A stretch of DNA of 64,000 bases from Centroberyx gerrardi (lineage: Eukaryota > Chordata > Actinopteri > Beryciformes > Berycidae): contig NC_136012.1 in the NCBI RefSeq assembly GCF_048128805.1, positions 11,192,225-11,256,224 of the forward strand, in the 5' to 3' direction. A program made the translations under genes and the position numbers. Shown here in pieces: positions 45,039 to 58,044 of this stretch (position 1 is its first letter; every line of letters begins with the position of its first letter). The notes under the pieces are model-generated. The model did not search any database, was not told the origin of the DNA, and was given only the letters and a program-made list of their open reading frames with translations.

Positions 45039-46325
45039 CGCCGCCGAGCTGCCCGGTAGGGGCAGAACGGCCCATGGGGGGCCGGAGGCAAACGGGCTGG
45101 AGAGGCTCGGCAGCCAATGAATGGCCCGCCGGCATCTGAAGCCTCGCTTCCATACTCACATAGCTGTTGTCTGATGCCGCCGCTATTTGCTCAGTGGCAA
45201 AAACAGGATTAGAATCAGCAGACGGCGTTCTCGCCATAGTGTAACACACAGTCCCCTTTGACATCCTTTATTCGCTTCGAGGCGGAGTAGGCGGCGGAGA
45301 GGGAGAACGGCGTTGACAACGCTGTGTGAGAAAGACTGTCCTCACACACGTCCACTTGCCTCTGAGGGGAGGCAGCGATGACATCAGCAGAACGGTCCAA
45401 TGAGCGGGGGAGCGGAGTATTTTGAAAACTCGTCCGCTCTCGCTCCGTATACACTGGCCGGCGTCTAGGAGAAATCAAGCCTGCCGTCGGAGACGAGAGG
45501 CCAGGGGCCGACCTCTCGTTCGAGCCGGGCGGGCGACTGATTCCCCGTGCTTCACGAAGGATCTGCCATCTGGAGCTCATCCGCCGGCCGAAATGGTTGA
45601 GAGGCCGCTCTGCCATCATCGAGTCCGCGTTCTTGTGGACGAGTGAGGCGGGCCGAAGAAACGGCATGCCGGTCTGTTGTTCATTCACCGTTCTTTCATG
45701 GAAAAAAGGTGGAGAGTTCGGAGCGACTCCCGGCGATGCATCCCGTCATCCTGAAGCACAATCGGGTAGGTCAACGTTGCTGATACCAGCCTCCAACTCA
45801 CGCCAACTCACGAGACCGTAGAGCGGGGAGTGGTTACGCAACGTATCAGTCGCCCGCCGCTCTGCTGTGTTTTCCGTGTGGAAGACAGGCAGAACGGTAA
45901 AAGCCTTCCGGCTTCCTTCCTGTTGTCCCGTGGGACAGCAGGGTGGGTTGGTGATACTGAGACCGTCAGCCATCCCATTTCGGTCCGAAGACCGGGGGGG
46001 AAGGGGGGCACCACCGAACCGATCGCTGCTCAGCCACGCTTCCCATGTGGGAAGAGAGCAGAGAGCAAAATGATGACTGCGATCGCCGCTCTGGTCGGTG
46101 TCCCTTGTGGGAGGAGGACAGAGAGCAATCGGCAGTCAGGGTGGTAGGAATAGGCTCTTTATGGTAGAAGTAATTGGTTTTATTACAAACAAAAACATCA
46201 TTCACATAAGGCACAATGGGAACATATCCAGGAACATTGTAGGGGGATGCGCGGACAACGCCACTACCACACGGCTGGGGCTGAACAGAAGCCTCGCAAG
46301 CCGGGTCGGTTCCCCCCTCCGGCAG

Positions 46326-47226
46326 TCAGTATCGCTTCTTCCTGGGCGGCTGGTTCCCAGCCTTCCAAGAACAAGCCAGCGGTCGACGGGAGCCCCGGGG
46401 TCCTCTCTGGGCCGGTGGCGGAGGAGGAGCTTCGCCATCGGAGCGAGCCGGTGGCGGGGCGGGCTGCGTCGCGGACGCCGGCGGGCAGCGAGAGAAGGAT
46501 GTAGCGGAAGAGGAAGCCACATTACGCCGTCCACGCCTCTTGGACGCCGCCGTACGCCGTTCCCTTGGGTCCTGGGAGGAAGTCTTCTGCTTGGCGGAAG
46601 AAGACGCCAACGGCAGATGACGGCGCAACTGAGCCTTTTCCTCCTCTAAGCGTTGGAAACGCTGCATAGCCAAGGTGACGGATGCGCCGAAGAGCCCATC
46701 AGACGACAGCGGAGCACCCAGCAGGTCCTCCTTGTCCTTCTTCTTAAGGGCTGTCAGACCGAGCCACACGTGCCGAGTACCGACGGTAGCCAGAGCCATG
46801 GCGCATCCAGCGGTGGCGGCGATTCCCCTGGTTAAATTGTTCATCTGTCCCGCAATACGGGATACATGATCCAATTCAGAAGCGGAGAGGGAGGCTTTTC
46901 CAGTCGACACGGTGGATAAGGATACCCCCAGCAGCCCCAGGTTATTGGCCATGGCTGCCGTCTGGGCTGCCAGGTGGAAAAACTTAATAAAATTCCACCG
47001 TCTCCTTGTCTCTGGGTTGAGGAGGAGCATGTCTCCTGCTGCCAGACCAGCTGGTTGAGCCAGGAGAAAAATGAGCGGCCAGCGCGTCATCGAGTGGGGG
47101 AACACCAGAGCGACAGAAAGCGCTTTTCCCGTGGACATTGGAAAAATCAGAGAGGCCGGAGATAGGAGCCTTGCAGCGGAACGACTTCTTCCAGGATGCT
47201 TCCACAGCCGCCCAAACCTCTTCCAA
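46326..47226 (-). pseudogene. DIRS gag-like frame, element 2
   Basis: A 270-residue frame (46326-47138) plus an overlapping frame (46984-47226) encode the same protein as in element 1. It includes HVSRIAGQMNNLTRGIAATA and WLGLTALKKKDKEDLLGAPL, ending in a Pro-rich, then Lys/Arg-rich tail. A frameshift near 46985 separates the two parts. Confidence 0.6.
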
Positions 47227-47447
47227 AGCGGGGGTGATGAAGACCGGCTTGGTCTCTGCCGCCCACCGATAGACTCCCTGGGCCAGGCGATCAGCGGCGC
47301 GAGGGGGTTCAGGGGGGCGGAAGCACGATCCCGGCGTTCTCAGTGGCCATCCTCATCACGTTGGGGAAGTCTAGTTTCAACGATGGATGAGGTAGAGCGG
47401 CGGAGGTGAAGGATGCAGCCGTGACGGAGACGGAGGAGATGTTGTCT

Positions 47448-47502
47448 ACATTTAGACCATATTTCACCGGTGTAATATCCCAGTGAAATATGGTCTAAAT
47501 GT
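47448..47502. repeat. Perfect 20-bp inverted repeat (hairpin)
   Basis: The arms ACATTTAGACCATATTTCAC (47448-47467) and its exact reverse complement (47483-47502) are separated by 15 bases. It opens the foreign stretch inside DIRS element 2. The following sequence repeats ACGTCTTTTCA(C/A)(C/A)GG twice (about 47567 and 47601). Confidence 0.85.
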
Positions 47503-47998
47503 GAACGTTCAATCAATGTCTTCAAATAGTTGGTGAAAAAAGTTTAACTTTTAAACCTGTTTTGAACGTCTTTTCACCGGTGACCATAGTCATTTTTTAA
47601 ACGTCTTTTCAACGGAAAAATTCTCACTGGGGAGGGTCATGCATTTTCCCCCAGTCACTCAGGGAGGCTCAAGGAAAAATATTTGTAGCTCCGAGGAGGG
47701 TCAAGATAGAAAAAATGTCTCACCCCAGCCCCCCCCCACCCCCCCAACGAACAGTCCCTAAGCCATTAGAGCCCATTAGAGGGCGAAGCCTGTGTGAAAT
47801 AGAACTCTGGTTATCTGGTAGTATAAATGATAAACATGTGACAGATGTACTTTCTCACTGCCTAATGATGTCTGGTTGTGGTATGAAGATGCAAAACAGG
47901 ATATGGCTTCACATGGGTGGTAACCATAAAAAAAAAAAACCACACACACACTTTTGTTCCCTTTTTCATATAAACTCTATATTTCACTTTTGGTTGTT

Positions 47999-48795
47999 AA
48001 GGCCCATTCACATCTAGATTGATAACTATACAGACAACTATAATGATAGATTGTTGCTCAAGCATTCACACTACAACAATATTGTTTTATTTTGGCGTGT
48101 GAGTTTTCAGACCGAAATGGAGGATGAATTTTTTACTGACTTGCTTTTACTTTACTTACTCTCTAAAGTAATAAACAACAGAGCTGTAGGATTTTGATTC
48201 ATTAATTGCTGCAAAGGAGAGAGGAGCTGGGAGAATCAAATGCTCTCCAACAACTTAGTTTGCGGTGGCACAACACTTCCATTTACAACACACACCTGCA
48301 GCTGCTTTTCAGGAAAAGCCTTCCAATGATACTTCATTGCCTTGCACATTTGGCATTTTTTTGGTCCCACTGTATTTTGTTGTATAACAGAGACAATGTG
48401 AATCAGTATTATACACCTGATTTATGCAGCAACAAAGCAAACTGCAAAGAAAAATAATTGTACTCTGCATGTTAATTATTTTAAGTGGTAAAATATGTAC
48501 TGCTCCTGAAAGCCCTATTTTAATTAATTAATTAATTGATTTATTTATTCTCTAGCCAAACCCCTTTTTCTTCACGGGTTGCTTTATTTAAATCAAAGTT
48601 GATCATTGATCAGTAATACAATAAAGATAAAAATGATAAAAACAATATATATTAATATATTCTGTCAATTTAATTGGTGCTATTGACTCTTGTGCTGGTG
48701 TTACTAGATGTTCTGTAGGTAACACCAGTGCTACTAGTGGAAAAAGTTAGTGTGGAGCCCTGTAGAGTTATCTCTGTGAATGGGTCTTTAGACTA
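47999..48795. mobile_element. MITE or small DNA transposon in the 5' flank of unit 3
   Basis: Ends: TAAGGCCCATTCACA at the left (about 48000) and TGTGAATGGGTCTTTAG at the right (about 48776-48792), inverted with two mismatches. Comparison with unit 1 (GGTTGTTAGAGCAGAGCATCATT, about 8354) shows it interrupts this flank at a TTA, suggesting a 3-bp target as in PIF/Harbinger. No transposase domain recognised. Confidence 0.55.
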
Positions 48796-49484
48796 AAGCA
48801 TCATTCAGTGCTGTCAGGTTATGTGTGAGCTTTACATTTGGGTATTTATATTTTAGATTACATCAGCTCAGATACAATTAGATTCTGTATAGTATTACAT
48901 TCTACCAGATTGCGACGGCGGGCTTGCATCTTTGTCATTTTTACTGTTCATCTTATTAGCTTTTGTCTGTTAGAATGTAGTACTGTTTCGTACAGTATCT
49001 GATCATCTCATAGTAGTAGTAGGAAGTTACAAAACAGGAAACCACATAAACTCCCCTTTTTTACACTTTCCTATATAAACTCTACAGTTTAGTTTTGGTT
49101 ATTATAGAACATCATTCAATGCTGTCAGGTCACGTATGGGCTTTACATTTGGGTATTTATATTTTATTACATTACATTATCTATTATATCATATTATATT
49201 ATATTGTATTATATTATATTATATATTTAGAGAGATAGATAGATATTATATATTTAGAGAGATTTTGTAGAACACAAACTTGGATTTATACATTTATATA
49301 GAAAAAAATATTACTGTCATGACAATAACACTAACTACTGAATATTACTGAAGTTGTCGTATGACTACAGTATAGCTTACAAAGTTGTAAAACTATAGAT
49401 TATATTTGTTTTATTATTGAAATAACCAAATTCAGGTCACATTTTTTTCCCACACAATGGATACATGGTGTTTTAGAATTAAGA

Positions 49485-49487
<3 letters not shown>
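48796..49487 (+). other. 5' flank of unit 3 with internal repeat
   Basis: The upstream block CATCATTCA(G/A)TGCTGTCAGGT...GGGTATTTATATTTTA occurs twice here (48798-48857 and 49109-49175) but once before copies 1 and 2. An AT-rich (ATATT)n run lies at about 49170-49260. No exon recognised. Confidence 0.5.
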
Positions 49488-49528
<41 letters not shown>

Positions 49529-49570
49529 GGTGGGTGTATATATGTGTGTCACAAGGCGATAACCACAAAG
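49488..49570 (+). promoter_or_regulatory. (GT)n tract and leader before the start codon, copy 3
   Basis: A GT array of about 39 bp, then GCGGGTGGGTGTATATATGTGTGT and CACAAGGCGATAACCACAAAG before the ATG. Same layout as copies 1 and 2. Confidence 0.5.
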
Positions 49571-52500
49571 ATGGGGAGTGAACAGAGCATTCTTAAGAAG
49601 CATGGCTACATTTTTGAAAGAGAAACAGAAAATGGTGTTGTAGTCACAAAGGAAAGAGACACATTTCTCATAAGAGAGATCAAATGGGCAATGGTAAGTG
49701 CTGAGCTCCTGTACATTTTGCCTTTATTTCATATTAAAATATGATGCACACATTCCAAAATCTCACAATCTGCATTCTTCTGTATTTGAAGGAAAGTTGT
49801 AAACGAATGTTGAACTGAGACCTTGGCAGATTTTTTTACCACAGGATCTTTGAAAGAAGCCAGACAGGATCTTTTGGATCTTTTGGAAAACTGTTTCCCT
49901 TGTAACCCTGTTAACCCTTTATCTATGGAAGGTGAAAATAAATTTGATCAGTGTACTTAGGGCGATAGACACTTCATCAGGGTATTGTAAGAGGCAGGGA
50001 AAACCCCTTAAAAGTTGTCATTAAATCACCTCTCAATTGACATTCCATAATATTCAATTTTAGTTTCACATATTCAAACTCAAACCATCAAGATACCTTG
50101 ATCAACTATTTCACAATTATCTGTAATACTTACCGCCAGGTCTATTTTTCCAAACAAACTGTTTACACCCTCAAATGATCAGTAAAGCTCTTGTTGAGTC
50201 TTTAAAGAATATGTAGATCATCTTTGGGGTTTTTGGGGGTTTTTTTTCCTCTTAACAAGAGGCAGTGGTGGACTAAATGTTAGAGAAGCAAGCTTGTGAC
50301 TGGAAGGTTGTCGGTTCAATCCCCCGGACCGGCAGGATAAATCTGGGTGGGGAAAGTGAAAAGCAGCGCTTCCCCCTCCCTCATTACCACCACTGAGGTG
50401 CCCTTGAGCAAGGCCCTTAACCCCAACCGCTCCAGTGGAGCTGCTCAGTGGCCAGCAGATCAGACTGTGGTTGTACTTGTCAGCTTCCAGGTGTGAATGT
50501 GCGTGAATGTGATCAGGGCGTTCCTGAAAAAGAGAGCATTGCTCTCAGTGAAACTCCCCCTGAATAAATAAAGGTGAAAAAAAAAAAAAAAAAAAAAAGA
50601 GATGGCCAGTGCTTCAGAGGCAGACAAAACTGCATGTTACCAACATAATAAGATGACAGTTTATTTTCATCAGAGGAACCCAAAGCCTTTCCCAGTCACC
50701 GTAAGTCATCCATAAGAACTAATATATATATATATAACTGCTGTTTTGAAATTGTCAAATTTCGATTTCATTCAGTTCTTCTTGCTGTTGTTACATGGGT
50801 GTGTCCATTACAAGTAAAGATGAGTTGGAAATCACTCTCCTACAAATCAGGTTGGACATTACACGTAAACACCTCTGTCCCAACAAGAAGTGAAGACATC
50901 ATACCTCATATCAGCCGCCGTTACGTGCTATGTGCGCATGCATTTTACTTCAATGCCGGCGAACGGAGTTCAATTCCCAGCCTCTACAAAGTAAATTTCT
51001 ACCATGAGTGAAATTTACATTTTTAGCTAAAGTTCTGTTATTGTCACAGAATTCAATTCATGGTGGAGGAATTTAATTTTCAAAATAATTCATGTCCACA
51101 GCACGTAAATCTGCATTTCAGATTTTGTGCTCATTTCACAACTTTTTATGATATCATGTCGGCTTAGCATGGTGTTTGTTTTAATGTTTTTTTATCCTGA
51201 AGTTGTCACAGGAGCCAAGGTCAGATAGAACCCTTGGTGACTGGCTTTGGGGTTCCTCTAAGAGAGATGTTACTCTGGTAACATGCAATTTTGTCTGCCT
51301 CCTGGACTGAAACATGGGCCACACAAGACTAAGAGTCTAACAGTGCCGTGACATTGAATTTTTGTACCTGCCGGGAATCAAACTTGGGTCTCCCGATTGA
51401 GAGTCTGCAGTCTAACTCCCTTTCACCCACGTGACCCATAAAGCAGTGAACAGAGCAACCGACCGACCGACCGACCAACAGCGCGATCCATAGATATATA
51501 TATATATATATATATATAGTTTTATGTATGCATTCTTTAAAGCTGCAAAGCAAACTTTTCTGACCACAGACACCGCAACACATTTGTAAACTAGAAAAGT
51601 GCATTTTCTGGAGAAAATGCGTGGGCTTCAAGCTATCAAGTTCTGATACTGAAGCATGTAATAGCAAGTTAAAATGTGTCAATATCCAACTTCGTATTGG
51701 CTTTACTGTGTTAAGCTGTACACTCAAAATGCTGCTGTTGGGCAAAATCTGGTCAGATCTGTATGAAAATTGGTGTGCATGTTCCACATAGTTCCACATA
51801 CCAAGTTTAATGACGATTTGTGAAATTCTGTTTGAGTTATAAGCCAAAATGTCATAGGCCATGCCCACTTTCACTAATGACCAATCTTCACATTTTGACT
51901 AGGACATGGTCCTAGAGCATGCGTACCAAATTTCGTGCAATTTCACCAATTAGATTAGGAAATTCAGTTTTATGGCCTTTGTGACACCCCTTATTGGTCA
52001 GTCCTAAAATGGCTTTGGACACATGTTCCTTCATTACATGTGATCAAGTTGTACAAGTTTCATGATGATTGGACAATCTATGACAGACTATGAAGTTATC
52101 ACAATTTAGCTTATAAACCACGCCTCCTTCACAACTTTAACATTTATACGATATTAACAAAGAGTTAATATCATCAAAACGAAAGTAGATATCAACAATC
52201 TATGAACAAAATTTAAAGAGCCTAGGACCATAGATGCTACTGACTGATTTTGGTGGTAATCGGTCAAACGGTGTAGGAGGAGATGTTAAAAATGTGTTTT
52301 TCAAATAATTCCAAATATCTCAAAAATTTCCCAGGCGTAGTTTCATGGTAACTATTCAGTCCTTACAGTACCTTACAGGAGATTAATGAGTTTTACGAGA
52401 AGAATCCATGTGTGACCAATCCCAGTAGTTTCATAGTATCTATCCAGTCCTTACGGTATAGCCTACCTATCCAGTCCTTACAAGACATTTATGAGTTTCA

Positions 52501-55500
52501 AAATGTCAAATCATTTTCTGTTATTTCACTGCAGTTACTGCAGTAACTTCACCAGGTGAGCACCGTATACTAAAGCAAACCTTCCCCAGTAGTTTCACAG
52601 TAACCTCATGCCTATAACCGATAACTTACCATGTCCTGTGGAAAAAGCCCCCGCGTAGGATCCATGTTATGGTGATGGACTATTGCAAGCAGTTTACTAG
52701 ACATTGTACAGTAATTTCGGCCTTTAAGCACCGTATACTGTAGTGAAGTCGATGGCATATTTCCAAGTTAATACAACGTCTAACCCACACATTTTCAACG
52801 CTTAAGTTTAATGTATAAACATGGAATAATGGTCAAGTTTGCACACAGTGTTTGGTTCAGTTCTTTTATTTTTTACTTAAAACATGACAAAATAGTGAGG
52901 ACACAGGGTTCATATTTTAACAAAATAGCTGAAGGTAAAATGATAAAAAAAAAAAAAATACAAAATCAGATAAACCATAAAATGAAAAATAGTCCACAAG
53001 TGACATGCACAATGTGAAATTTTCCAAGGAAAAACACTAATTTCTTACCTAGAACATGCAAAAATAGTGAGGACATACCTCTGACATTGAAGGTTCATAG
53101 TTTATGATACTGAGTTTCAACCGATAAAAAAATAAGCATTTGCAAGCATTTAGGCTGTGACTGGTAGCTAGCTAGCTAGGGATCGTTCTCTGCTAACAAG
53201 TGAATGGTACTTATCTTCTATCTATCTTAAATTATCCAAATGTCCTGTAAGGACTGGGTAGGTACTAATAACTACATGATACCCTCTGTTAGGCATAGCT
53301 ATAACTCTGATTACCTCTGAGGTTCTTCACTGGGAAATTATCCAAATGTCCTGTAAGGACCGGGTAGCAGTTGATAATTATAAGGTCGGTACTGATAATA
53401 ATAAAAGAAACTGGATGACACCTCCTGGGAGATGTAACTGTAACTACTGTCTAATTAAGCATAATTAAGCACGGCTGCGGCCTCGTGCCTACGACCGAAT
53501 CACAGCCGTGCTGATATACAGTACAACAGCACTCCCTCTCGTGTGATATTGCATCAAGTAATGGTAATTTGAGACAACAGATGATTTTTGTCTGTTACAT
53601 GTCTCCGCCAACAAAAATAGTTCCCTCAGGATTCCACTACCAAGTGTTGCCAAGCAACAGGTAAACTGTTTCCCGACTGCAAGCTAGCTAGCTACTTTGA
53701 GGTTAGCACAGACGATTTCAGCTTACTTCCTTCCCAATCTTCTGCCTCGGCCGATCATTCATAATTAAGGTCAAATGTATCCATATTTGCGCTGTTGCTA
53801 CTAGGTGCGAATGAAGTTAGAGTTTTGTGTAGACGTGTACTGGGAATATCTGGTAAGCAGTTTGTTGCACAACACTGTATTGTCTGCTAGAAGTGCTAAC
53901 CAGCGGTTTGCCAAGTTAGTCAGATAATTGTGAAATAGCTGATATCAAGGTATCTACATTTTTTTTTTATTTGAATATGTGAAACTAAAATCGAACATTA
54001 GGATGTCAATTACTCATCCATATGAATGACAATCATGGGCAAGACTTGAGAAGTGATTGTTGCTCTGACCACCAGGCCATTCTGCCAGACTATTCTTATG
54101 CCAGTGGTGTTTTAAACAGATCCCCAGGAACGCTGTTGCAGAATTAATGGCAGAGATAGAAATCCTCAAGACAACAAGCCATCCTCATATTGTGAGCAGC
54201 AATAATTATTTTCAAGGTAAGCCTTGAGAAATTTAGTGTATTTAGTGTATTATTACTTTTTCATGAATTTATTTTTTAATGTACTGCTTTAAAACAAGAT
54301 TACACTTAATCCACTGGTGTCCATTTCTTTTTAATGCCTTTTTCTATATTTTCTCCCAATTCCTGATGTGCTCCTGGGTTGTGGTCATTGCACGGGTGTA
54401 GACTACCATGTGTCTCCTCCAAAACATGTGGAGTTGCCAGCCGCTTCTTTTCACCAGTGAGGAGTTTTTCTGAGCTGCACTACCCGAGTGTCTATGAAGT
54501 GTCCATTTCAACATCATACATTTATGTTGCTGCAAACTCAAATAACATATTGAGATTAAACTAATTAGTATCAACAAACCCTCTCTCTCTCTGCACACAC
54601 ACTCAAGATGCACACAGTATTACAGAGCTTACACAAGTTGTGATAGAACAACTTCATTTACGTCATTCTATAGTGACATTGAGCTGATTGCACTTTAATT
54701 TATAGATAGCAAGCACACTTAGACTACAATCAGCTGAAAACAGCCGCTCACTTTAAGCTGAAAAAGCTCCAGTCAATACTGTCAATACTAACCATGTAGC
54801 CAGAGCTACAGTCATTTGTGCCAAAAACTTCACCTCGATTTTAAGGAACAAAACAACAAAATCATTTCAGTTTCTGTGGATTATTTTCCTATCGCTGACC
54901 TTTCAAACAGTAACAACACTTTAAAAACATTTCAGGGGATTACAAAGAATGAAAGTGGCTTCCCAAAAGTAACCTACCTAGTTGCCTCCTACTGGACGGA
55001 GATCACGCATGTTTGAAATTTTATTATCTCAAACCACAAGTGCCCATTAATTCTACAAGGAAGTCAAGCTATAAATTAATGCAATTGTCATTTCCCAAGC
55101 AAAACAATACACTGACTACAGAATGAGGACACACCGCCAAAGAAACCCATTTTTTACAGGATACAAATGTTGGCACAACACTGGTCTTTTCTCTCCCTGA
55201 TGACAGCCCGCGGTGGCTCTGACTAGAGGTGAAGCAACAATTAGCCAACCTCTCCACATATTCTCACCTGCTAAATTTAATTTAAGTCAAGTCAAGTTTA
55301 TTTATATAATCCCCTTCATTATATGCATGTCTCAAAGGGCTATCACTATATGCTATACACCATACTACATAATATACATATATTACATAATATACATATC
55401 ATATACCATACTACATCAAACACACTCACATTTCTAAAAAGTTTTTTTACAATTCTAGAAAGTGATTGTAGCATTTCAGCTAGTAGTGTCTCAGTTGAGT

Positions 55501-58010
55501 TGGAATGAACTTTTTCACAGCAGGAAGCAAATGCATGCCTTCCTCCATTGAAATTAATGAGGGGCAATTTTTTTTTTGCGCTGGTGTGACCGCAGCTCAA
55601 CGGCTAGAAACACACTTGGTGTAGCTGAGCTCTTAATTGGAATGATTGAAGCAGTTGTTTTGGTGCCAATCAAGTCCAGTTGTGTTGCGTTGACTGGATC
55701 TAACCTAAAACTATAGAAGTATAAAGTATAAATAGAAGTATTTAAAAAAAAACAATAAAACAAAATCTTTAAATCTAACCATTTGATAAAATAAAAATAT
55801 GTTGAATATCCTTTCTCATGTATAATATGAATATATATGAATTTTAATTCATGTAATACGGCTCATCATTGTTTTATTAGTGAGAATTATCTTATAGTGG
55901 TAATATTTTGAAGATGACTGCTTTGAAAATGCTCACAAATTCTACATTTCCCATTTTTCACAGATGAGGACACTTACTACATAGTGATGGACTATTGTCA
56001 GGGAGGAAGCCTCGCTGAAAAGATCAAAGAGAAGAGAGAATCTGGAGGAGAGTTTGAGGAGTCTCAGGTATCCAACATAAAATACATTTCAAATTTACCC
56101 TTATTTAGCTCTTATCCAGAGCGACTTATAATAACTGTGACAGTAGAATGTATTTATATTCCTTTGTCACCAACATTACAAACAAGGAAGAGTAAGAGGT
56201 TTGAGAGTCAAAGCCACAGTGCCCAGACTAAAGATGTAACAAATGCTCTTGTGGCTAGAGAAGAATTATGCATAAATAGAAGAATAATAGGAACAAATAA
56301 CGGCAAGGCAGAAAAAGGTAAAGTTTTTCTCACTTTGCTAAAGTTAAAATGTGTTTGAGTTTATGTAAATTCATACAAGATTATTTAATCTCAAATTTTT
56401 TATTTTTTTTAATTCTGTGAGATCAATTAAAAGTATTTGTCATTTGTTTTCTCAAACTCTTCCTTTTGTGATAGATACTGAACTGGCTCGTTCAGATCTG
56501 TATGGCTATGAAGCACATTCATGATAAATGTCTACTTCACAAAGACCTGATGCCAAAGGTACTGCACACATTCACACTGATGGTTAACCATCTTAACTAT
56601 CTTAACCCATTGCTTTTTAAATATTTTACATATATTGAGGAGGTAATGATTATTAATTTAAATCAATAATCAGCAACTCTGCAGTTTTGGATTTGTAATT
56701 AAAAAAGTAATTATTTGTCAGCATATTACCTGATCATGACGGAAGCACACTTAATAAGGAGCTAAAATACTAATACGTGGTTGATTACTGCTTTATTACT
56801 ATTTATTTAAGCATTAATTAGTAAAGATAAGGTAAATATGTATATATATATATATATATCTCATATATATCTAATTTAAAGCTAAGATTTTACATTTTTT
56901 TTTAGACTATATTTCTGACTGAATTTGGAACAGTGCGCTTGGGTGGATTTGGAAAAGTTGGTGAAAAGTACTGTATAATTTATTTATTTTTTTATCTAAC
57001 CTCATTACATTCTTCATTAATATATTTATCAATTACAATACAGTTGTTTATTACCCTGTAATATATATATTTTGTTCACACAGTTCTACTTCTCCATCAA
57101 CCACTAATTCAAATCCTTTGGAAAAAGGAGCAATAAGTTACTTGGCACCAGAAACCTTGACAGATGGGATGTACAAATCCGAAAGGTAAAGAGCTTTGCA
57201 CCATGACTTACCAGCCACCAGCCGAATGTTGGGAAACCTTTGGCTGGCTTAGTTGGTAAAAAGGTAAAACAGTCAGTGTCAATTTGGCTGGTTGAGAAAA
57301 TAGTGTCCTTTCCTGTTTGACACATTACAGCAGGTGTATTGAACCATGTGCCATGAAGGGCTGAGAGTATGCTGGTTTTCATTCCAACCAAAGATGATTT
57401 CACTAATTAGTTCCTCCTCTGTGGTTGAAGCTGTGCTAATCAGTAAAATCACCTAGTGTTGTCTTGGTTGGAATGAAAACCTGCATACGCCCGGCCCTAC
57501 AGTACATGGCACACATTCAATATCCCTGCATTACAGATTTTATGACTTTCTTTTCAAAATGCATTTTTTTTTGTCATTTTGGTAACAAATATTACATGGC
57601 TTGGCCCCAACATATACAGTATCTCAGAATTGTCAGTTCCCAAGTCTAGACTTAAGACCAAATAAGATAGAGCTTTTGTGCTGAGGGCCTCCAAGTTATG
57701 AAACGGCCTGCCTGAGAATATTAGAAGGGCTGCGTCTGTCACTGCTTTTAAATCACAATTGATTACTTTTTCCTAATTGTTTTATTGTCCTTCTCTCTTG
57801 GCTTTTATTGTTTAGTGTCTTTTCATGCTATTTCTTTTTTATTTATATATTGTATTTTATGTCATTGTTTGAATCTTTTGGTGTTCAGCACTTTGTAACT
57901 TTGTTAAGAAAAGTGCTATATAAATATATTCTTAGAAATTATGATAATATATTATAAATATATTATGAACTGTTTTATTAATATTATTAACAATATTATT
58001 ATTGTTGTTG

Positions 58011-58044
<34 letters not shown>

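Larger units (their letters stand above)
43530..47813 (-). mobile_element. DIRS-type retroelement 2
   Basis: Same family and orientation as element 1. Minus-strand order is end sequence (about 47757-47813), gag-like frame, RT thumb, tyrosine recombinase. It has most of the recombinase, but the RNase H region is deleted cleanly at 44442/44443 (GCCACCAG|GTCACTCTC; the missing part is about 33993-34656 in element 1). The second terminal repeat is absent at the left, where a MITE abuts. A foreign roughly 315-bp stretch (47440-47756) interrupts the gag start and the terminal repeat. Not autonomous. Confidence 0.85.

Noticed and set aside
51371..51435. Possible functional tRNA gene on the minus strand
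   Set aside because: Only the T-arm/B-box is good; the acceptor stem and A box do not form.
52660..52695. GTGATGGACTATTG resembling part of kinase exon 3
   Set aside because: Only about 14 bases match and neighbouring codons do not. Probably chance inside transposon-derived sequence.
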